The position numbers and the translations under genes are program-made. Shown here piece after piece: positions 48,094 through 60,695 of a DNA stretch of 64,000 nucleotides (position 1 is the first letter of the stretch; every line of letters begins with the position of its first letter). The notes beneath the pieces are model-generated. The model did no database searches and was not told the DNA's origin. It worked only from the letters and a program-made list of their open reading frames with translations. Origin of the DNA: Bombardia bombarda (lineage: Eukaryota > Ascomycota > Sordariomycetes > Sordariales > Lasiosphaeriaceae); NCBI GenBank assembly GCA_030512295.1, contig JAULSR010000004.1, positions 1-64,000 of the forward strand, written 5' to 3'.

Positions 48094-48126
48094 AAACTTG
48101 CAGCAAACTTGCAGCAAACTTGCAGC
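48094..48126. repeat. Three tandem copies of an 11-bp unit (AAACTTGCAGC)
   Basis: Three identical copies, each containing a PstI-like CTTGCAGC core, in intergenic DNA. Confidence 0.9.
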
Positions 48127-48423
48127 GTAGGGTGTCATGGGCGTTGTCAGCTCACGGATACTGGTTGAGACATCATGATGATGACTTAACTACCTGGTAA
48201 CAAAAAGGCATAACCGACAAGCCGGCGCTATCAAGCTACATGTCTAGGCTTTTTTATTTTTCATATTCTAAACATAGCAGCAGAAGAAGAAATTTCTTAA
48301 TTTCTTCCTTGCTATATCCTTCTCACTGTCTCTCGGCTCTCCAACTCAAAGAGAAGGCGGAAGGAATTATTGTCATGTAGGATGTAAGACATTGGCGTGG
48401 CGTGCACACATTGTCTCACTTGA

Positions 48424-48439
48424 GTACCTACGTAGGTAC
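48424..48439. repeat. 16-bp perfect palindrome GTACCTACGTAGGTAC
   Basis: Exact self-reverse-complement built from two inverted CCTAC half-sites. Similar TAGG/CCTA half-sites recur in other spacers of this window. Confidence 0.8.
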
Positions 48440-50261
48440 CTCAGGTGGGTGACTGAAAACAGTTGGGCTCTAATGTTACACGGCAGCTAGCCCATGCGCC
48501 CAGACCTGGTGTACCAACTGGGAATGAATTGGAACTGATTGTGGGTATTATATAGGAAATATTGGACCACGCAGATACCGTAGGAGGGAGGTAGTATTGC
48601 AGAGTCCGATGGTTTGATTTTCAGCTGAGAAATGAATTGGCTCTTTTCGATGCAGTGGTTTTGCATACTGTGGTAGATGGTGGTTAGCAGCAGGCTGTTT
48701 ATATGTAATACTATACTGGTTATGTAGCTTAATCGCCCAGCATGGCTCATGACCGTTTTTTGTTTTCTCTTTTTTGGCTTTTGGGTGGTGTGGGTGTGGG
48801 TGTGGGTGTGATTGTGCTGATGATGCAGCTTTTCGTATTCTCAATCTGTGGAGAAATAGATCAGAACGGCGCCCGGTTTGGGACAGCTAGGAAGGACAAG
48901 TGCTATTGGTTTGGATGTATGGATCTGGATCGGGAAGGAATCCTACCAGTGAGGGAATGTGCTTGCCGCCTTCCCTCACCGTCACCCCCCTCCTTTAATT
49001 CCCAATCGGGCACAATCACATCAGCCGTGGCAGCCACGACTTGGACCCCTGGGCGGAGGCGTTTTCCCACCTTATTTTAGAGTCCTGTTCCTGATCGACA
49101 CTTTGACAGGAGGAGCCAGGCGGGCCTGTCTTACGTAACCAATCGCATTTGCTTCCACAGGCCTGGTTGTGTGGGAAAGATCGACCGACATCGTTCGTTA
49201 TGCTGAGTGGTGAGTGGTCCACCCTCATCTTACTTGGCAGTTGGCACGACCCTACGTGCAGCAACGGCAGGAGCGTCTGTGATCTGTCTGGCAATGAGGC
49301 AGACAGGCAGGCACGTCCCAAAATCCACAGAGACTCAGACAGGACAAAGTCTGCCAGAGCAGAGGGAAGCAGATGTTGAGCACAGGAAAGCTGACGATAC
49401 CTATCTGGGGGTCCATCCAAATCGGCATTCTCGGCGCCCGGCTGAGCCTTATTTCACGACTATTGAATGCGGCCCGCGCAGACCATTGCAAAGACGGGCA
49501 AGCTTGCTACCTCCGGGGACCATGATCCATAGCCCGTCAGCAAAACGGTGAAAGCAGCTACGCTACGTAGCAGCTGGCCCAAGATCTTGCAAGCCGTGAT
49601 GCATTTCATATCCCCGGAACTACGAGTCTTGATGAATTGGATGATGCGGATACTACCAGCCCACCGACCAGCCCACCGACCAACCCACCTGGCCAGACTC
49701 TCTCGATTGCATATCACCCCTGTCCGTCTACCCCTGTATGCTCGACTTACCTTCACCTTTTGAGTCGTTTCTTTTCTCTCCGCCGCCTGGTGTTGATGTG
49801 AGGCTGTCCGGGGCTGCATGGACCTGCTGGCTGCTGGCCCCCTCGCCATGACTGCCTACCTCGCTCCCTCACAGCAGGGGTTACTTCGCCGGTCGTGCAC
49901 CTGCAGGAACAGTCCGGACGGTGCCAAGGGTCCAGCTGGTGGTCCCCGAATGTCAACACACGCAGTCTCGAGAAATCCTCCGGCGTCATGGTAGCTATCG
50001 TCGCGTCTGCTTCTGGACAAGCGTCCTTGTCCAGCCTGGTCGACCACCACCCTCCAACCAGGAATCTACCCATGCTCAGTGAGCCCACCACTTCCATAGC
50101 CCTCGACTGCTACCATGTGTTGCTCATAAAGACTGCCCTCCCGGCTGCTTGAGATGCCGTTTCTGTCTTCTGCAGGGCCTTCTTCTCATCCACCGTCGTC
50201 TTCCAGCGTCCCACGACGACAAGACTCCTTGTCCCACGTTCGCTGCCCCCTCTTTTCCATC

Positions 50262-52239
50262 ATGGCTTTCCTCAGACCCATAGCTGCCGCTTTGGCAGCC
50301 ATCAGCCTCCTCGGCCGCGTCCAAGCATGGACTCCCGAGCTTCCTCCCTGTCTGGAGCCTTTCCAGCCCTTTGTCTACTCAGGCTGTTACGCCGACAGTG
50401 GCAGCCCCACTACCCTCAGCTTTCGCAGCAGCCTCGACCAGCAGAACATGACGGTCGAAACCTGTGTTTCTGAGTGCAAGGGCAATGGATACAGATATGC
50501 TGGTCTGGAGTACTATGGCATCTGCTTCTGCGGCCAGACCGTGACGGGCACCGAGCTTGACGAGGGCCAGTGCAGCTACCCTTGCACTGGTAACTCGTCC
50601 CAGACCTGCGGTGGCAGCAACATCATCTCCATCTATCAGGATCCCACCTTTCTGCCACTCGACGAGGTCGACATTGAGGACTACGCCCCTCTTGGCTGCT
50701 GGACCGATGACTCTACCTACGGCAGGGCCCTGGCCTATCCCCAGGATCAGCTTGACGGCGCTACCCTGACGTCTGCGGGCTGCTTGCAGGCTTGCAGAGA
50801 TGGCGGTTTTCCCTTTGCCGGTACCGAGTATGGCGGTATGTATAATGACATCTGTTCGCATCATGCTGTAGTTCTGGGTCACTAACACCCATGAAGGTGA
50901 ATGCTGGTGCGGTGTTGTGATCGGAAACGATACCTTCTCGGCCATCTCCAGCGACTGCGATATCCCTTGCAACGGAAATTCGAGTCAAACCTGTGGTGGA
51001 CGTTCTCGTCTGAACCTGTATGTTGCGAACGAGCTCCAGTCTCTTGAACCATGTGGCTATGTACCACCACCCGTGTCCTCGAGCACCGCTTCGTCGACAT
51101 CGGCCACGACCTCTTCTACTTCCACCGAAGAGACATCAACCACCAGTGAGACAACAACCACCAGTGAGACGTCAACCACCAGTGAAACGTCGACAACTAT
51201 CTCAAGCACTAGTGAAACGTCATCGACAACGAGCTCGACCTCCACCCCGCCGTCGACCATCTCAAGCTCCACCTCGACTACTCCTTCGTCAACCACCCCA
51301 TCTTCCACCACAAAGCCAACGTCGACTTCTACGCCCCCACCAACAACCACCAAGCCAACGACAACCATCAAGTCCACGTCGACCAAAACTAGCACGACGA
51401 CTTGCAAGGTGACCCACACCCTCCCACCCAAGTGCGAGTGGAAGTGCGGAAATTGGTGCTCGTCACCTCTTCCAGACTGGAGCGACGTGCCAGGCTGCAA
51501 GAACGGTTATTCCAGCTGCCAGCTGCAGGTTGCGGCCTGCTTCAAGAACGCCGGATTCCCCGCCTCCCTTGGATGCTTCGAGTTCGCCTCGTGGTGCTCA
51601 AGCGTCAGCAGCTACTGCGGCGGCAAGGGCGCCTGCTCCAAGAATGACTACACCGTCAAGACGCCCCCCAAGGGCGGCAGCCCCCCCACCACCACCGTCA
51701 TCACCACCGTCTGCCCCTACACGTCCACCACCACCTCCAAGCCCGCCACCACGACCACAAAGGCCCCTATCCCCACCCCGACAAACATCTGCAACCAGCC
51801 ATCCAACATCCTCTTCGGCTACGGCCCCGGCAAGCCCGTCGGCGGCATCGAGCTGCCCATCGTCACGTGCAACGACCTCCCCGCTGACTGGTCCTACACT
51901 CCCTTCAAGCTCTACTCCGACAGCGACTCCAAGCTCTGCAAGGGCTACCCGCGCAACTCGTGCACAAACGCCTGCGCCGACGCCTGCAAGGAGCAGTACG
52001 AGGACTGCATCGACACCTACGCCGAGGGCTGCAAGACCAAGCGTGATGCCTCTCCCGCCGGTTCTGCCGTGGACACGTCGTACTTTGAGTACGCGCGCAC
52101 CGTCAACAAGCGCACGTTTGGCTGGACGGACTCGTACCCCGTCGCTGCGCTCAAGTGCAAGACGCAGTATGCCGATTGCTTGTTTGAGAACAGGCTGAAC
52201 ACGGGTGCGGGCAAGTGTCCCAAGTATGGCGTTCTCTAA
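50262..52239 (+). CDS. Secreted or cell-wall WSC-domain protein with Ser/Thr-rich linker and Cys-rich C-terminus
   Basis: The protein is probably secreted or wall-associated. Exon 1 is 50262-50835 and exon 2 is 50897-52239, with a 61-nt phase-1 intron, for 638 residues. The signal peptide is MAFLRPIAAALAAISLLGRV, with a likely cut after VQA. Two WSC carbohydrate-binding domains follow (about 37-125 and 143-245). Each has the YSGCYAD/LGCWTDD start, ICFCG or CWCG and PCTGNSSQTCGG or PCNGNSSQTCGG. A long Ser/Thr linker (about 250-360, repeated TSETSTT-type units) should be O-mannosylated. Next come a Cys-rich module (KCEWKCGNWCSSPL through YCGGKGACSKNDY, at least ten Cys), a second Thr/Pro linker, and a C-terminal Cys-containing domain ending CPKYGVL. 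There is no transmembrane segment, so it is not a classical Wsc stress sensor. The start at 50262 is chosen for the signal peptide; an upstream in-frame ATG at 50154 lacks one. Confidence 0.9.
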
Positions 52240-53229
52240 GCCACGTCTTTTTTCGTTTCCTTTTTTTAATGGCCTTGGAGATGGCCGATCGGATGGACTA
52301 TATGATGACAGGTAGTAAGTAAGTAGTATACCGATCAAAGGAAAGAGAGTCAAAACTGGTGCTGGCTTTGCTGCTGCTGCTACTGCTACTGCTTTATTGT
52401 TGTACGTTACGCTATCTGTCTATGTTTCATACGTACGCTCCTTGTGTGTAAAAACTTGCACGGAATTGGGGAAAGGGGGGGTATGGGGGGAACCTCACCA
52501 ATATTTAAGTAATGATAGTGTTTTTTGACTAATCAACCACACTTCTTGTGCTGACCAAATATTGGGCATAAATTCTTCCACTCTCACGTGTAGATGGGTT
52601 GATGTGCGTGTTATTTACTGTCAGAACATTATTCCACACTGGACTGGTGTATATATATACACGTTATTACAGGAAACACACAATTCCGCCCGTGCATTGA
52701 ATGTTGTACCAGTAACCAAGATACGAGAAAACGCATGTTTGTTGTTTGGATACCATCCCGCATAAAAAGTTGAAGTAGCTTGCCGCCAGCCTTTTCCCAA
52801 CGGTATTCATTCCTCCCTGGTAATGAAATGTATACATCTGCAAAGAATGTTTCCGTCCCGAACCATTACAGGGGATTTCGCCACATCATGATATCCGCAA
52901 TGCGCCCCAAGGAGGTAAGAGTAGCCGCCCCGTCCAGCTAATAGTAGTAATAATACCAAGAAAACAATAGCCTCCGAATGCTGTCACTCTCAAGTGATAA
53001 AAGAAAGAAAAAAAACTAGTACTGAAGGCCTAGATTCAGAATGCCTAACCGCCTGTTTGCCTCCCAATATCTAGATTTGGTATGTGATACGCTTTTATCC
53101 TACTCTACGAAACGATACGAATCCCGCCAGAAGTATCCGCTATAAGTATACCCTCCCAAAAATAAAACGCCATGCTAATGTGATGCTATTAAAAGAACAA
53201 GAAGTAAAAGAAAGAAGAAAATAACGCTC
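52240..53229. other. Convergent 3' flanks of the WSC and trk1 genes
   Basis: AT-rich, with no coding region seen. Terminators and polyadenylation sites for both genes should lie here, but I see no decisive signal. Confidence 0.5.
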
Positions 53230-55972
53230 TCAATCACCCCCATTCTCTTGGTTGTGGTTGGAATAGGTCGACTCCGGTCTCCGGTGGTGGACTCGCGAGG
53301 CGAATGGGCTGAGGTGATCATTGCTATGAGAGGCGGCCGACTTCCTACGATGGTGGTGATCAGTTTCCACATGTACCCTTGGAGGTCCCGGGTGCAGGAG
53401 CGCGGTCAACCCAAGATTTGACGCGCTCATCCGTCGTATGCTCGATCTGCTGGCCGAGATGTGCGAGTTTTGTCTCGCCATTCTGGTATTGGCATCCTCC
53501 GCCTCCTTGGCGAATTGTGACTCACTCGGCAGAATGATGGCGCGGTCCAGGGCGTAGGGAAGACCTCTGGCACGTCCTCTCTGCATGCAGGCAATGATGA
53601 CCAGCTTGCCCACCACCGAGAACTGCGAGCTGAGGGACGCGTTGACTCCTTTGTAGCCAAGACTCATCCCAACAGTACCGTATGCGCTGACAATCTCGAA
53701 GAGAACAGAAAACATGGTAAAGCCGTTGGATTGGTCGGTCTCGTTCATGAGGTGAGAGCCCTCCGAAATGCAGAGAATGAAGTACGCAACAAATATGTAC
53801 CACAAGTCGAATGACAGCTGGCGCCGCAAATGGGCACCAACATACGACAGGTCAGTATCGCTATTACCGGGTTCATCATTGTGGTCGCCGCTGGTGTAGA
53901 TCCCTAGCGACTGTTCTTCGTAGACATTGGTTCGCCGGACTGAAATGGCAATGGGGAAGACGGAGATGTACATCATGATCATGTACGAGACTTGAACGCC
54001 GGGGTGGAGTTTTGAAAGATCGATGCAGGAAAATCCAGCAGTTCTCGTTGATGCAGCTTCAAATAAGCCATTCAAGACTTTGATACCTGGTGGTAGTTGA
54101 GTAACGGGGCCAGTTCCCAACTGTTCAAATAATTAGCTAACTAGCCGGGAAACATCCGTGGATGTAATCAGATAGATACTTACGTCGAGAACGATAAAGA
54201 ACATCACGTCTAGACCGTTGAGAATAAGGAGGATGGCAAAAAGCCACCAAGTAGCGGCAGAGGGAAACAGCAGAGTAAAACACCGACGAGGATGGTCCAG
54301 CAGAAATCTCAGCTCTTCGTACAGCCCTGTATCGCGAGGAACGATAATCGACATAAGCCAGATCATGAAGCGGAGCATCACAGGAAATCCCGTGTTGCCG
54401 ATGATAATGAGGAAGCACATTACGAGCAGTGGGAAGACGGCCGTGTTGAAGGAGTTCATGCTGTCGGGGGTCAAGGTGTAGCCCAAATCCATAAAGGCAG
54501 AGTTGGCGGTGAAGAATCCCCACCACGTTGTGCTTTGGGGCACATTTGCGACGATGTCTCCCCAATAGCTGGTTCTGAGGATCCAAGGCAACAGGCAAAT
54601 AATGCCGAAGATAGAGTATCCCCAGAAATAAGAGGTGAGAACTACAGCAAGCGCCTTCAGAGACCGGTACTCAATACCTCCGAGCTCTTCGCGCTGCTCT
54701 TCCGTCAGATCGGGGAAAGCCGAATTGCGTCCAAGTGTAGGCTCCCAGCTCAGGTACGGGGTGCCTTCGGTTTTGTCTCTAGAAAGGGCAGCCCGGATTG
54801 TGCTGAATGATGCACGTCTTGCACGTTCTGGCCTGCGTGACTGTGTCGTCTGCGCTGCTTCGAGTTCGCCCTCGTCGTGATGCTTGCTTCGACTTAAGAA
54901 GTGCGGAAGTCTAAGGCTGAAGAGAGACAAGGTGTTGAGGGCGGCCTTAGCGTTATCAACCAATTCCTCGGATGGCGACTCTTGCAGCTTTTGCCGATCT
55001 GGCTCCTCGATGGTAATATTCTGTCGTTGACGAGCATCCACTGTTTGCGATCGAGCTACCCCGTTTAAGTTGATACGGGGCGCGGGCGGCTCAGCATCTT
55101 CGTCATCTGTCTGTTCTACTCTTTTTGGGCGCATGCCTCGTTCAGCATCCCTCGGACCTGGGATTCGTAAGACTTCGTCGTCCCCCTTTCTCTGTCGCTC
55201 GACAATGGCAATATGCTCCTCATCGGGCCGCGAAAACTTTACAGCTTCCTCCTGAAGTCCGTCGCTTCTCTTGACAGTATGGGCAAACTTGATCTCGGGG
55301 CGCCGGAGCTCCTGTTGCTCAACTGTATCACTCGTAGCACCTCCGTTCTCGTTCTTGGAATCCGACCCGGTCTTCGCCTGTGTATTCGAGGGGTCGAGAA
55401 GCATGCCGTCGTTAGTAATGCGAGATTTATTGCCGTTGTGCATAACAGTGATGCTCCTTCCATTGACTCCCTTCTCAACATCGCTGGCGTCAGGCTTCAT
55501 GCGGGATTTGGACTTGGAAATCGTTCCCCTTGTCCTTCGCGCCTCGCGAACGATATGCTGGAAACGCCTCTCGAACCAGTACAGTCGGAGAAAGACGACA
55601 AACGAGTTGACCGTGATGGGATTCGCCAGCATTGCTAACAAGTATATGACGACTTGCTGGAACGTGTTTAGGTTGCTGAGATCGACCGTGTTGAGACCGG
55701 CCTGGGTACAGGCTCCGCTGGCGAAAAATAGAGCATCTATATATGCCAATTCTCCCCGGTCTGAGCCGAAAATGATAACAGAGCCGAGAAGACTAAGCCC
55801 AATGATCCAAAAGTCTGATGAAGGTCAGGCTCTATACATATAAGTCGAATGTATATAAATGTGATGGGCACTCACAATGGATAGATATAAAATTAAAATG
55901 TGGCTTCTTGGCGAGGAAAGCCGGACGCAGCTGCTTAAGCTGGCCAAACAGCATGCCGCGTAGGTCATTCAT
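53230..55972 (-). CDS. trk1: TRK-family potassium transporter
   Basis: This is a plasma-membrane K+ uptake protein of the fungal TRK (SKT) family. Exons are 55972-55876, 55814-54184 and 54120-53230, with introns of 61 and 63 nt, for 872 residues. Four membrane-pore-membrane repeats are recognisable from their pore loops: FFASGACTQAGLNTVDLSN, FTANSAFMDLGYTLTPDS, EAASTRTAGFSCIDLSKLHP and EIVSAYGTVGMSLGYKGVN, each with the selectivity glycine. The first membrane helix is FWIIGLSLLGSVIIFG. A hydrophilic loop of about 270 residues between the first and second repeats, rich in Arg, Asp and Ser, is typical of fungal TRK1. The C-terminal tail is His- and Arg-rich and probably cytosolic. The start MNDLRGMLFGQLKQLRPAFL precedes the conserved HFNFISIHYFW block, as in orthologues. 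It converges on the WSC gene. Confidence 0.95.
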
Positions 55973-58900
55973 GGTGAATTACCACTGGCGATATGGATAG
56001 GGGATGGGGAGGTAGGTATTAGAGGTGGTTTCGGCTTTTGTTTTGGCAGAGGCACAGAAGGATGCGGTCGTGATAGAATCAGCCACACAAAAAGGATAGA
56101 GGTATAGTATAGTATACGGATAGGAGGTAGGTTTAAGGAATGGCCCGCATGAGCTCTTGGCTCGACAGTGCTGAGTGTAATATTTTGCGACTAAGTCAAT
56201 ATGGGGGAAGATTGGGAAGATTGTATGTGTAGCCTGACACCGACAGGCAGACCGGAGAGGCCCGGGGGTAAGAGCAGGAGGCAAACTAAGCCTGCGTGCA
56301 CTTAGTGCATGCTTTGAGAAGCATGGGAATGCATCTGCGAGCTTGACATGATGGTGGCAGTCGAGCACGGAGCAGGGTGCAGTTGCAGTTGCAGTCCGAA
56401 GTAAGAGAGAAGCAATGGCCGCTGAGCAAGAGACGTGCGTCTGGTTGTAAATGGTGGATGAAGGCGCAGTCTGATGCCCAAAAGGGAAAGCTGAGAGGTA
56501 TTGACCTAGCGTCTCGTCTCAGGCATGAAGAGACAAGGACAAGGCAAAGACTCGGGGAAATTGAGGATGACAATGAACGGCAAGTGCAAAACAAACAAGT
56601 GGATAGCGTGACCGGGAAGACGGCCTCGATAACCAAAGAAAACGGCGAGTCTGGGATTGTATTGATTGGTCGACGACGGCTTAGTTCCAGGCGTGAGTGC
56701 GGTTGTCTGGTTTTGTCTTGCTGCTGGCGCAATTGAAAGGCAAGACAAAGACAGGCCAGGCCGTCTAGGAGGAGGAACGAGTGGCAGTCGCCGAGGTAAG
56801 TTTGAAAGGTCGCGGTTGCCCGTTGGCTGCTAATCTGCTATAGATAGACGAGCGTAACCAGGAAGGAGCGTTTGTAGCGTATCTCGTACCGGGTGTCTCC
56901 TGCGTGCCAAGAAAATGCCAGATTGGCGAGGTAAGACTGTTGGTCTCTTTGGTGAAGGCGAACACCTAGAAAAGGTTCCAGGTTCCAGTTTCCAGTGGGC
57001 AAGTGGTGGGTCCGGCAGATCTTTCCTAGCGCGTACCCTGGTCTTGCCTGGCGAGCCTGGAGGCCTGGACCCGAATTAGTGGCAGGGGGGCGCGGCGTCT
57101 GGAAGGCACGCTTCAGAGCACGTGGGGAGGAGGGACCAGTGAGCGGTCAGTGAGGAACAAGGGTGTATAATATCTTAGCTCCCAGCGCAGGCAGTACAGT
57201 GTCGAGAAGTTTGATGTTGGTGAGTTAAGGTAGTTGGAGGTTGGCTTCTCGGTATAAATGCATGCGAGTGGGTGCGGTCGAGCTGTGAGCTTCCATTTCC
57301 CCCCTGTCACCACTCAACCCACCCTGTTTGTTTGCTGCTTGCCTGCCCGAGCTGTGGTTATCGGACGACGGCCATATGATGATGTTGCTTCTGGAGGGGC
57401 CGCACCGGAAGCGCGGCGTGGGGCATGATGCGTGGTGCGTGATTGCCAGCTCATAGCAAAAGCAGCCACCTCGCTTGACAATTCCACCTCAATCCATCCC
57501 GTCGTCTCCTTTTGATTGTATTCGTACGACCGCAGACCCGCGACGACCCCAAAGTCAGCGACCTGCAGATGCAGTCTTGGTTACGTAGCTGGTGAGATAA
57601 GACCCCCGAGCACCCCTCGCTCGCTCGTTCGGCGACCGCTCGCCCCCCTGGGATCGATGGCATCATTCATCCCGTCCACCTTCCGCCTTCCACCTTCCAC
57701 CTTCCAAACGGCGATTCCGGACCGAACTGCAAAGCCAGTCAGTTAATCTTGCTCCATGTCTGTCTGCTTGGTTGAAGACAACGCCAGCCACTGGAATGCA
57801 ACGTTTGAAAACTTGCTCGTCGTGAGCTGGGTATATGTTTTTGTGTGTGTGGGTTAGTCAGGCATGGCTTCCATGGCTCCCATGTCTGTCCTCAATCTCT
57901 CTTCGCCTCAATTGGCAAGCAGGCTCGCAGCCAAGCATCTTCGATATGGTTGGTGATTTGTCCCGTCGTTGCTCAGCCCAAGATGGAGATGATGAGAGGG
58001 AGGGTTCGGCTCCATTTTAGTTTTTGACCGCCCTTTTGATTTGAGAGGTCGTTCCAACGGAATCGGAACTATCAGCCCCGGACAGACAGACGTTTCATTA
58101 TCTAGCCGACATTTGACTTTTCTGACTGGGGAGCGGTGACGGGACGGAAAGCTACCTCGATGCCTCGGAGATCACTCGCCCTCTGCAAGTTGTTGGCTGA
58201 ACCCTTCGTCAGACAGTTGCCGACAGTTGCGCTCAACAAACGTCAACCGTGTCTGGTTGTCGACACAAAAGTTCCGTGTCTTGATAAGAAGAGCCCTGTC
58301 CCGTCACACAATTCGTCCGCTGCAACCAAGTCATTGCGCGACAAGACAATCCGCCGCAGCTACCCGTACGTACGCACCAAGGTCCCAGATAGCCCGAGGT
58401 CGTTTTTGCTACGGCTGTTAGCTGGGTCCGGGCTGGGTGGCTGCATTTCTACCTGCATGTTATCCGATATCCCTGACGCGTCTTCTACATACAACATCAA
58501 CCAACCCTCTGCAGCTACGGGACTTTTCTTTTCCCCCGCGGCCTCAGACAATACCCGGCGTTCGTGCGCAATACGGAGGTATGCTGATGAGATAAATACT
58601 TATCCTACAGGACGCCGGGAGGTAGTAGTGCCTATCTCATCAATCAATGGTTGAGCATCAATGGTCGAGCATACCTGCTCTCCTCGGCTCACCGGCACTC
58701 ACGCTGTTCACAATGACAACAGGTGGTTCGGGAGAAGCAGCACAACAAGTTTGGTCCGATATCGTCTCATAATCAACGACCAACCACAGGAGCCAATGCC
58801 ACGGGGTCAAGATCACGATATACCCCTTTGATATACCACTCCTCATTTCTCGTTCCCCATGATATAATTCCATGTGTCGTGTCCTCATGCAAGCTTCGCC

Positions 58901-59830
58901 CAGTTCCAGTCCATCTATCTACATACTAGTTCTACACTGCTCCGTATTTTCCACTATTTCCCTGATCATTCCCGGCTGATGCATCTTGACAAAAAAGACG
59001 ACGTGAGCTGTCTGTGCCACCCCTCGAGCACCACCCTCACCGCTACCAAGTCCGAAATCATACAGATCCCCCACGGTTGTGCAAAAAAAGCCACATGAGC
59101 ATATTTCGGGGGGTTGGCGGCAATCAGATATCTCCACCACAGAAATCAATATTGAAAATCTGGTTTTCGCGGGATATCTCATCCCTTTTTCTGTGTGCGG
59201 GATATCTGAGCAACTGCAGCCAACAAACACATATACACAGTGTATTGTGCTTCTTATACACACCAAGAACTCGGCTTGGCTTGCTTGTCAACAAGTTGCG
59301 GGGAAAGGACGAGGGGGGAGAGTGTCCTGTTCTCTTTGCCTCCACACTTTTTTAACTATACTCTCTGGAGAGCTCGTTCGACTTGAGCCTCCAAAAGAAG
59401 TCAGTCAGTCAATCCCACGGAGTGGTGGAAGAAAAGGGGGTTCATGTATAAAAAATTGAAAACCAGTAGAAATGAAAGCCGAAATGGCTCAGAATGCCCC
59501 CCCAAATCCATCACCCATTCATGGCCAGTCCATAGACTCCCGTATCTCACGACCGCGATAATCCCGTCCACATCAAACCGGTGAACTAGCGTTGATGAAT
59601 GTTTGATATGATTTTAAATAATTTACAGCAACTCAGGAGGCATTTTCCAGCCCCCGCTCCCAGATATTGTTTTGTCCGCCGAATCTTCCTACATGGTATA
59701 CACACAACCTAGCCAAGCCGCTGTCGGCCCAGTTTAGCAAAAGAGATAGCAAGAACACAGCCTGTTTCCGTCTACCCCCCCTTCCCCCCTTCCTCTCCTC
59801 TCCCCTACCCCTTCCCGCATTTCCCTACTC
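55973..59830. other. 3.9-kb intergenic region between trk1 and the bL19m gene
   Basis: No gene is supported. All ORFs are short and unlike known families. The part nearest 56 kb should contain the trk1 promoter, and the part near 59.8 kb is the 3' flank of the bL19m gene. Confidence 0.5.
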
Positions 59831-60695
59831 CTACTGCCTCTTCTTCGCCGCCTTCGCAGCACCACCACCAGCCTTTGCCCCCCCCCACCACCGCCCCTCG
59901 TCGTCATCACCTTCCTCGTCTTCTTCCACGCAAACACGATATCCGACACGCTCCCCATGTCGTGCTTGGCCTGGCGCATGTACGTCAGCCTCGCGCGGCG
60001 CGCGCGCTTGGCGCGGCGCTTGACGATCTCGATGCCCGCCACGTTCTTGTTGTAGATCTTGTACCACATCTCGACGCCGACCTTGCCCATGTGGTTGCGC
60101 AGCAGGATGGCCGTGTCGATGCCAGCGCGGCGGATCGAGATGCACACGCCTGCGAACGGCTCGCCGCCGCGGCGGTGCGTCACCATGAGCACGTCGCCCA
60201 CGCGCGCCGCGTGCCGCGTCTTGGCGAACAGCGCCGTCCGCGCGCCCGTGGGGTCCATCCGCTTGATCTGCACCTGGTGCAGCGCGGGGAGCGGGTCGGG
60301 CGAGGCGGGCGAGACGATGAGCCGGGCCAGCGCGCCGCTGGGGTTGGAGCTGGTGGAGGGCTGGATGAGGGGCGCCAGGGCGGAGGGGGAGGTGGCGATG
60401 GCGGAGGGGGAGTAGACGGCGAAGGCGGAGCGGAGGCGCTGGGTTTTGGGGTCGGTGATCTTGTCTGGGTGGGTGGTAAGCGTGTTAGTTAATGCCATAT
60501 AGATATTGAGATTTCTAGATATTTGTAGCATGACTTACAGAAGCCGTGATCTGGCGCTGTCTGAGAGGAGGAAGAGATGGTGGAAGACGTAGTAGTCGCC
60601 ATTTGCCGACAGAGAAGGGCTCGTTGTTGCCTCGCCTGGCGTAGGCCGGCCTTGAGGCAGCCCAGAGGCCGTAAAGAATGCGGTGCGGTGTTCAT
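59831..60695 (-). CDS. img1: Mitochondrial large-subunit ribosomal protein bL19m, frameshift near the end
   Basis: bL19m is a structural protein of the mitochondrial 54S ribosomal subunit. Exon 1 is 60695-60539 and exon 2 starts at 60464, with a 74-nt intron in phase 1. The N-terminus (MNTAPHSLRPLGCLKAGLRQ) is Arg-rich and lacks acidic residues, as a mitochondrial presequence should. The bL19 domain is clear: VGDVLMVTHRRGGEPFAGVC, RRAGIDTAILLRNHMGKVGV and EMWYKIYNKNVAGIEIVKRR. A fungal-type tail follows (LTYMRQAKHDMGSVSDIVFA). After TTRGG the reading hits a C9 run (59878-59886). With one more base the tail reads AKAGGGAAKAAKKRQ and stops at 59831 (263 residues). As written, the frame runs on to 59734 through Arg-rich nonsense. 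The gene diverges from the 61061 gene across a 365-bp promoter. Confidence 0.9.
59878..59886 (-). other. Likely one-base deletion in a C9 (G9 on coding strand) homopolymer
   Basis: The alternative frame entered by adding one G is Ala/Lys-rich and stops promptly. The frame as written gives a long Arg/Gly-rich run without family resemblance. Confidence 0.65.

Larger units (their letters stand above)
46041..50261. other. 4.2-kb intergenic region
   Basis: No gene is supported. Contents include a GAGTGC repeat (47031-47051), T18 (47526-47543), three tandem 11-bp units (48094-48126), a 16-bp perfect palindrome (48424-48439) and the upstream region of the WSC gene. Confidence 0.5.

Noticed and set aside
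50154..50261. Upstream in-frame start for the WSC protein
   Set aside because: It would bury the signal peptide 36 residues inside the protein; ATG 50262 gives a normal secretory start.
53427..53803. Alternative-frame ORFs inside trk1 exon 3
   Set aside because: They overlap the pore-loop-coding frame and show no family features.
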